Assembly (NCBI GenBank): GCA_001661245.1
Contig: KV454015.1
Coordinates: 1 to 64,000, forward strand
DNA from: Pachysolen tannophilus NRRL Y-2460
Taxonomy: Eukaryota; Ascomycota; Pichiomycetes; Alaninales; Pachysolenaceae
Length of the DNA stretch: 64,000 bases
Reading direction: 5' to 3'
Shown: piece by piece, positions 59,066-64,000 of the stretch
Numbering within the stretch: the stretch's first letter is position 1
How the letters are laid out: each line of letters opens with the position of its first letter
The notes under the pieces: model-generated
What the model saw: the letters and a program-made list of their open reading frames with translations, nothing else
Database searches by the model: none
Told to the model about the DNA's origin: nothing
Translations under genes and position numbers: made by a program

Positions 59066-59210
59066 CAAATACCACCATAGCTACTACTACTACTAATAGC
59101 GATTAATTTTTTTTAATCACTTGATTTCATTTATTTTATATATTTTATATATTTACAGGAATAAGAAAAAAAAAAGAGAGAAAAATTATACGTTTATAAT
59201 TATATTTTTT

Positions 59211-59741
59211 CTAAGCTTCACCATGCTCTTTTAACCATTTTTCTTTTAATTCTCTTTGTTTAATGGTTTCTTCAAACCTCTTATTAGCTAAAAATGCCCT
59301 TCTCTTTCTTTCACCTCCATTCTTCTTTGTTCCCCTTGCAATATACCTTAAAGGCTCACCTTTCCTAAATTTTTCTCTCCATGATAAAAGATATTTTCTT
59401 AATCTAGCATCAGCAACACCTTTCTCTTTTAATTGTTTTGAACTTAAAGTGAAAAGTTGATCCCAATTTTCAAATATTTCAACATGTTCCTCGGCATTTC
59501 TTCCAATCTTGGCTAAAAAAGTTTTCACATCAGGAACTGTCGATGTTGGTTTAGGAATTTTTTCTATTTTTGATCCATCAATCAACTGTGTATAGCTTCT
59601 TATATATCTCGTTGGCCCCATCAACCTCGTTGGCGCCGTTGACGCCGTTGACCCCATTAACTGAAAAGCCTTGACCAGCCATATACTTTTTTTACTGGAG
59701 GGAAAATACCCCTTATACAAATACCGCAATTGATTAAACAT
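59211..59741 (-). CDS. FYV4: Mitochondrial small-subunit ribosomal protein mS41 (Fyv4)
   Basis: This 176-aa protein contains the IGR/mS41 domain (about 70-130): IPKPTSTVPDVKTFLAKIGRN, FENWDQLFTLSSKQLKEKGV and ARLRKYLLSWREKFRKGE. A charged C-terminal helix follows. The N-terminus (MFNQLRYLYKGYFPSSKKS) fits a mitochondrial presequence. It belongs to the small subunit of the mitochondrial ribosome. The first in-frame ATG is at 59741; the frame upstream uses GTG and adds an acidic stretch unsuitable for a presequence. It is divergent from MED6, as FYV4 (YHR059W) is in S. cerevisiae. Confidence 0.9.
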   Translation of the reverse strand: MFNQLRYLYKGYFPSSKKSIWLVKAFQLMGSTASTAPTRLMGPTRYIRSYTQLIDGSKIEKIPKPTSTVPDVKTFLAKIGRNAEEHVEIFENWDQLFTLSSKQLKEKGVADARLRKYLLSWREKFRKGEPLRYIARGTKKNGGERKRRAFLANKRFEETIKQRELKEKWLKEHGEA

Positions 59742-59993
59742 TCCCAAGCAAACAAATGTTCCTTCCTCCTCTTCTTCACTCACTCAAGTTTTATCAAATA
59801 TAAAAATTATCAATTCTATTAAAATTATAGCTCTGACGGTGAAAGAATTTTTCAACTTCACCATAAAAAAAAAAATTTGACCCATAAAAAAACATCACAA
59901 AGTACAACACGACCATTTTGAACTTGTCTTTTTAAAAAAGAGTGAATTTGAGTAACTTGATTATAGGTTTTTTTGTTGTGGTGGTGTTTGAAT

Positions 59994-60665
59994 ATGTCTC
60001 AGGAAGGTCCGGTATTGTCTGAGTTGCAATGGAAGTCTCCAGAGTGGATACAAGCGTTTGGACTTCGAACAGATAATGTATTAGAATATTTTTCGCAATC
60101 GCCATTTTTTGATAGGACTTCAAATAATCAAGTGTTGAAGATGCAGAGTCAGTTTCAGTTGACACCCACTAATATTCAACAGGAGTTGGTTAAGATGAAA
60201 GGTATTGAGTTTGTGGTTGCGCATGTGAGGGAACCTGATTTTTGGGTTATAAGGAAACAGAAAAGAGAATCACCAGAAAATGTTACTCCAATAAATGATT
60301 ATTATATAATTGGTGCAAATATTTATATGGCACCTACAATACTGTCTATTGTGGAGTCCCGATTATTGAGTACTGTATTATCTTTAAGAGAATCTTTGAT
60401 AAAATTGAACAAATTACCTAAATTTACTCCTTCTACAGGTCATTTTTATAATTTTGATACTTCTACTAATGGTGGAACTACAAATTCTTTGAATAATAAT
60501 AAAAATGAATTAGGTTCGACTTCAAGTAGGTTGAAACCGAAGGTAAAAAACTCTACAACTCCAGGTAATACAGCAATTTCAACTACAACACAAACAAATA
60601 CTAGTGTAAGTTCTTCGACATTTGATGCTTTGTTGAACGTGACCATTAAACAACAAAATAGATGA
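59994..60665 (+). CDS. MED6: Mediator head subunit Med6
   Basis: This 223-aa protein matches Med6: ELQWKSPEWIQAFGLRTDNVLEYF (about 8-31), SPFFDRTSNNQVLKMQ, VREPDFWVIRKQKR and DYYIIGANIYMAPTI. Med6 contacts the head and middle modules of Mediator at RNA polymerase II promoters. Compared with S. cerevisiae Med6 (about 295 aa) it lacks the internal insert after NQVLKMQ and has a shorter Asn/Thr-rich tail. The ATG at 59994 is the first in frame; the frame extends upstream only from a TTG. Confidence 0.94.
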   Translation: MSQEGPVLSELQWKSPEWIQAFGLRTDNVLEYFSQSPFFDRTSNNQVLKMQSQFQLTPTNIQQELVKMKGIEFVVAHVREPDFWVIRKQKRESPENVTPINDYYIIGANIYMAPTILSIVESRLLSTVLSLRESLIKLNKLPKFTPSTGHFYNFDTSTNGGTTNSLNNNKNELGSTSSRLKPKVKNSTTPGNTAISTTTQTNTSVSSSTFDALLNVTIKQQNR

Positions 60666-60667
60666 CT

Positions 60668-60693
60668 ATATATATATATATATATATATAAAT
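60668..60693. repeat. AT dinucleotide microsatellite
   Basis: A (TA)n run lies in the short spacer between convergent MED6 and the transporter gene. It probably doubles as an efficiency element for 3' end formation, as TA-rich elements do in yeast. Confidence 0.7.
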
Positions 60694-60711
60694 ATATTTA
60701 TGTTATCCTCA

Positions 60712-62349
60712 TTACTGTAAATCCCAAACTTCTTCAAATGTTGGTTTTCCTCGTGTCTCTGGAATGAATTTGTTGCATAAAACAAAATAAATAGCACAAA
60801 TAATGGTAAATATTAGGAAAACATAATCATGTAGAATTCGATCTTTTAAAATTGGGAATAAATAGGCAAGTAATAAAGTAGAAATCCAATTTAAAGTACC
60901 ACCAATGCTTTGAGCCAGACCAACACAGTCATGTCTTGTAAATTCACTAACTATTAAAAATGGAATTGCTCCTAATCCCATTGAATAACCAATTACAAAT
61001 ATGAGAACAAATGCAACACAAATTAAAGATTGATTTAAAACTAACCCAACAGTGATGAAAAAAGAAGAAACACCCATCATTACTATTGACAAAGATAACA
61101 ACGGTTTTCTACCAACCTTATCAATAAACCTACTAACTGTTAGACAACTGCAAAAATTGAATATTGAAATAATAAGGTTCACAAGTAAAACATTTTCTGG
61201 AAGTAAATTTGCAAGAATATTAACCCCATAAAAAGTTATTGAATTAATACCGGTAAGCTGACTTGCAGTCATACATATCATAACTGCTCGTAATTGTCCA
61301 CGAAAATTTGGTCTTGTTAAAAACTCTTTAATAGAAATGGAAACATATGGATCAACAGATAATCTTCTGGATTTTGTTGGAACCATACTCTGATCATCGT
61401 TCACAAAATCTATAGGATACTCATGGACGCTTTGTAGCAAAGGAGTTGATGCTTTTGAAGATCTATTAAGGTGCAATGATTTCCAGTGGCTTAAATCTTC
61501 GTGAATCTCATTTTCTGTATACCGCAAATAACTTAAAGTATAAAAAGCTTCATCATATTTACTCTTTAAGGTTAACCATTTTGGAGATTCACAAGTGGTG
61601 AAAAGAAGTAAAAAATTAGCCAGTCCTAGTATCATACTAAAACAGAAAATGTTCCTCCATTGCTGATTATTAGTATATTTGTAACTAATCAACTGTGAAA
61701 TAAGAATTCCAAATGCAACAGCAGCCTGGCTTAAAGAACCCAAGAACCCTCTATGATCTACAGGTGTAACTTCATTTATTAGCATTGGTGTTATAACCAA
61801 ATATGATCCCGCAGCTAAACCGGAAATAAACCTACCTAGATCCAATTCAAATAGGGTATTACTAGTCATCATAACATATCCACCAATACAATAGAACATA
61901 CTATAAATGAAACACACTTTCTTCCTTCCAAGCTTATTTGCCAAACTCCCTGCAACAGTGGAGCTCAACAATCCACCAAGACTGAAAATACATGTCGCAA
62001 TAGCATAATCCTCGCTTGTCATTGGTATACACTCTTTATAATTTCTTGATCCCCAAAATGAATCTTCATAAGTTGGTGCGCTCCCAGGAATCTTAACTTT
62101 ACACGTTATAACACGTTCAGACGAATTCAACTCAGATAAATGATAACCAAACTGAAATGTTCCTAAACATGCAATTAATGTTGTCCAAGCCAAATGGAAA
62201 GTAATCATAGAAATAGTCCTTGTCAGTTCCTCATTTATGATTTCAGCTCCATCCTCTGCTTCCGTTGAAGTTGAATGAATTTGAGATAGTGGTGTTGGTG
62301 TTGGTGTTGGCACTCGAGAAGCAGATTCGTTCTCCTTGAAGAACATCAT
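60712..62349 (-). CDS. Sugar-porter-family MFS transporter, Vps73/YBR241C-like
   Basis: This 545-aa protein has 12 predicted membrane segments and sugar-porter signatures: GRKKVCF after TM2, GRFISGLAAG, and QLTGINSITFYGVNIL in TM7. The first helix carries GTFQFGYHLSELNSSE, which resembles the yeast vacuolar branch (Vps73, Ybr241c) rather than the hexose (Hxt) group. The PESPRW-like motif reads CESPKWL, and PETRGKPTFEEVW near the C-terminus is the family's PETKG motif. A long loop between TM6 and TM7 is Ser-rich. S. cerevisiae Vps73 affects vacuolar protein sorting; its substrate is unknown, and glucose transport should not be assumed. Two adjacent ATGs open the frame. Confidence 0.85.
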   Translation of the reverse strand: MMFFKENESASRVPTPTPTPLSQIHSTSTEAEDGAEIINEELTRTISMITFHLAWTTLIACLGTFQFGYHLSELNSSERVITCKVKIPGSAPTYEDSFWGSRNYKECIPMTSEDYAIATCIFSLGGLLSSTVAGSLANKLGRKKVCFIYSMFYCIGGYVMMTSNTLFELDLGRFISGLAAGSYLVITPMLINEVTPVDHRGFLGSLSQAAVAFGILISQLISYKYTNNQQWRNIFCFSMILGLANFLLLFTTCESPKWLTLKSKYDEAFYTLSYLRYTENEIHEDLSHWKSLHLNRSSKASTPLLQSVHEYPIDFVNDDQSMVPTKSRRLSVDPYVSISIKEFLTRPNFRGQLRAVMICMTASQLTGINSITFYGVNILANLLPENVLLVNLIISIFNFCSCLTVSRFIDKVGRKPLLSLSIVMMGVSSFFITVGLVLNQSLICVAFVLIFVIGYSMGLGAIPFLIVSEFTRHDCVGLAQSIGGTLNWISTLLLAYLFPILKDRILHDYVFLIFTIICAIYFVLCNKFIPETRGKPTFEEVWDLQ

Positions 62350-62843
62350 TGAAACAATTTTTTTAGGATAGCTGAAACAAAAACTTTGAAGAAAATTAAC
62401 CTATAGTTATTGATTTATATATTCATTCCTTATAAACTTACACTCCCTTCAGTCTCTTTCTCTCTTATTTTTTTTTTTTTTTCATACAGATCAACTATAA
62501 ACTCCTTTTTAATACTTTATTTTTGATTTCGGGCCCCCGATGCGACCCAAATCCAGTTGCTAGATTGCTGAAGGGTTGAAAAATCCAAAGTTTCAATAGG
62601 TACAGAATCGTGCATAAAGTTTCGGCTAAAATCTTCCATTAAGCGGTAGTAAAGATGAAAGATACAGATTGAGATCCAATTCAGATTATAAATATATAGC
62701 AAAGAGTTGAGCTACGTTGACCATGGAATAGACTAATAATATAGAAAATTACTATTATTATAATGCAAATGATAAAATCATATACGAAACAAGGGGGGAA
62801 AAAAATGAAAAATGAAGCAAGAACAAAAGAAAACTTTTTTAAA
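62350..62843. promoter_or_regulatory. Upstream region of transporter / 3' end of permease
   Basis: AT-rich, with a T run near 62469-62481 and a small GC-rich spot (GGGCCCCCGATGCGACCC, about 62531-62548). I tested the spot by eye for a tRNA fold and found none. No gene is supported. Confidence 0.5.
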
Positions 62844-64000
62844 CTAAATAATCGGAGCAGCTGTTTCAGTGTATTCTACACCATCACCGGTCACATTATA
62901 TTTTTTATTCACATAGTCGTCAATATCCACAACGTCATTTGGAACTTTAAAGAACTTGTTTTTCCAGAATCCGTCAGAATCCAATATTTCTTTGTTAACC
63001 AATTTGTAGTGACCCAATTTTGGTAAAACCAAGGCCCAAATGACCCAATAAACGAATCCTACAAAGAAAACACCCCAAGCAGCAACACAGTGGGTCCAGT
63101 ATGGCATACTAGTGTATACTGATTGTCCGTCATCAGGTGGAATATATGGAGCAATCACCAAGTATAATGATGCTAATGCGAAAAAAAAGGTAACGATAAT
63201 TGGTGATCTGATTGGTGGTTTCCATTCTATTTCTCCTCTATGAGCTCTGAAATGCAACCATAATAAACCTATAGCCACAAAGAAATTAATAATATTTAAT
63301 GGATATGAAATCAAGTTTAAAACAAAATTATAAGCATCTCCCAGGGGTGGTGCTACAATAGTGATAACACAAATTAACCAATGTTCGAATAATCCCACAA
63401 ATGGTGAATTAAATGGTCTTTGAGTAGCAAAAAGTTTGGAAAATGGTAAAACACCTTCACGACCCAATTGTTGAACAATTCTACCTTGTGAAAAGATAAC
63501 AGACATGACATTACCTAAGGCTGAAAGAGCAACAAATACAGAAATAGCCTTTTGAGCTTTTGTTCCAAAAGCAATTTTGAAAAAATCTGCAGCTATAATT
63601 TGACCCGAAGATGAAATAACATCTTTTGGTATAACTGCAAAATAAGCAATGTTAACAAACATATAAATAATTGATATAACAACTAATGCAGCAGGAGCAG
63701 AGTATTTTAAAGCTCTAACAGGGTCTTTAACTTCACTTAAAGAATAATTAACATTTGAGTATCCAATATAAGACCAAATAACGTTATATAATGCTGTGAC
63801 AATACCATAGCCAGTTGGTTTAGAACCAGAAAATGCATCAGAGAAATTGTGAGTCGGTTCATAAGTACCAGTCTTAAGACCTCCACCTAAGGCGACCCAT
63901 CCAGTTACAGAAATAACAATAATAACGGCAACTTTGAAAACACCCAATAAATTTTGTAAATACATTCCAGCTGTTACATTGACTCCATGAACCAAAAATG
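62844..64000 (-). CDS. MUP1: Mup1-like methionine permease, 5' end outside window
   Basis: About 385 C-terminal residues of an APC-superfamily (LAT-type) permease are present; the N-terminal 150-200 residues lie beyond the right edge. Visible features are the segment VNVTAGMYLQNLLGVFK, SYIGYSNVNYSLSEVKDPVRALKYS, SALGNVMSVIFSQGRIVQQLGREGVLPFSK and PPLGDAYNFVLNLISYPLNIINF. These fit yeast Mup1/Mup3 and related fungal methionine permeases. The C-terminal tail is cytosolic and contains lysines that in S. cerevisiae are Rsp5 targets in arrestin-driven endocytosis. High-affinity methionine uptake is the likely role. The frame is still open at base 64000, and no in-window codon should be taken as its start. 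Confidence 0.88.
   Translation of the reverse strand, partial: FLVHGVNVTAGMYLQNLLGVFKVAVIIVISVTGWVALGGGLKTGTYEPTHNFSDAFSGSKPTGYGIVTALYNVIWSYIGYSNVNYSLSEVKDPVRALKYSAPAALVVISIIYMFVNIAYFAVIPKDVISSSGQIIAADFFKIAFGTKAQKAISVFVALSALGNVMSVIFSQGRIVQQLGREGVLPFSKLFATQRPFNSPFVGLFEHWLICVITIVAPPLGDAYNFVLNLISYPLNIINFFVAIGLLWLHFRAHRGEIEWKPPIRSPIIVTFFFALASLYLVIAPYIPPDDGQSVYTSMPYWTHCVAAWGVFFVGFVYWVIWALVLPKLGHYKLVNKEILDSDGFWKNKFFKVPNDVVDIDDYVNKKYNVTGDGVEYTETAAPII

Noticed and set aside
62517-62702. 61-codon ORF and possible tRNA at the GC-rich spot
   Set aside because: The frame has no recognisable features, and the sequence does not form tRNA arms with T-loop or D-loop signatures.

Overview
The window is the left end of a chromosome from a budding yeast (Saccharomycotina). 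It opens with 278 bp of a perfect 9-bp repeat, CCACTCACA, whose G-rich strand runs 5'->3' toward base 1, as a telomere should. The rest is AT-rich, gene-dense nuclear DNA with long poly-A/poly-T runs between genes. Introns are short, with GTAAGT-like 5' sites and TACTAAC-like branch sites. Proteins carry long Asn, Gln and Ser runs. Orthologues of S. cerevisiae genes are recognisable throughout. CTG codons in the Nhx1 orthologue sit where S. cerevisiae has hydrophobic residues, so the code looks standard rather than CUG-Ser. Retained introns and unduplicated ancestral gene order suggest a lineage that diverged before the whole-genome duplication. I cannot name the genus.

Layout. Bases 1-278 are telomere and 279-1027 gene-free subtelomere. 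From 1.0 to 5.6 kb lies an accessory trio: a 2-oxoglutarate/Fe(II) oxygenase-like gene, a Seo1-like transporter and an Asp/Glu/hydantoin-racemase-family protein. From 5.8 to 8.3 kb are a TDG/MUG-type DNA glycosylase and an Mtr-like amino-acid permease, both families absent from S. cerevisiae. Conserved genes follow: DDL1, SFM1, a zinc-cluster regulator, UBA3, RAD52, NDC1, AHC1, an unknown AT-hook protein, RCF1, GUK1, an unknown membrane protein, WWM1, CDC4, NHX1, SEC16, USA1, MSS51, a second zinc-cluster regulator, ARL3, TSA1, an ER cyclophilin, a Cwp1-like wall protein, BCH1, TAF9, HNT2, FYV4 (mS41), MED6, a Vps73-like transporter and a Mup1-like methionine permease cut by the right edge. One assembly gap (54206-54755) lies inside a poly-A tract.

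Six genes need splicing: RCF1, ARL3, the cyclophilin, BCH1, TAF9 and HNT2 (two introns around a 9-nt exon). For CDC4, RAD52, AHC1, SEC16, USA1, MED6, FYV4, one zinc-cluster gene and the AT-hook protein, I placed the start at the first in-frame ATG, because the open frame runs further upstream without one.

Gene order mixes both S. cerevisiae sister tracks of duplicated regions: YML028-032 with YDR453-456 around TSA1, and YDR304-305 with YHR057-059 around the cyclophilin. This is what an unduplicated ancestor predicts. Functional themes include DNA repair (glycosylase, RAD52), transcription (AHC1, TAF9, MED6), secretory traffic (SEC16, ARL3, BCH1, USA1), and mitochondrial function (RCF1, MSS51, mS41). 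I saw no LTR element, other virus-like fossil, rRNA, convincing tRNA or CRISPR array.
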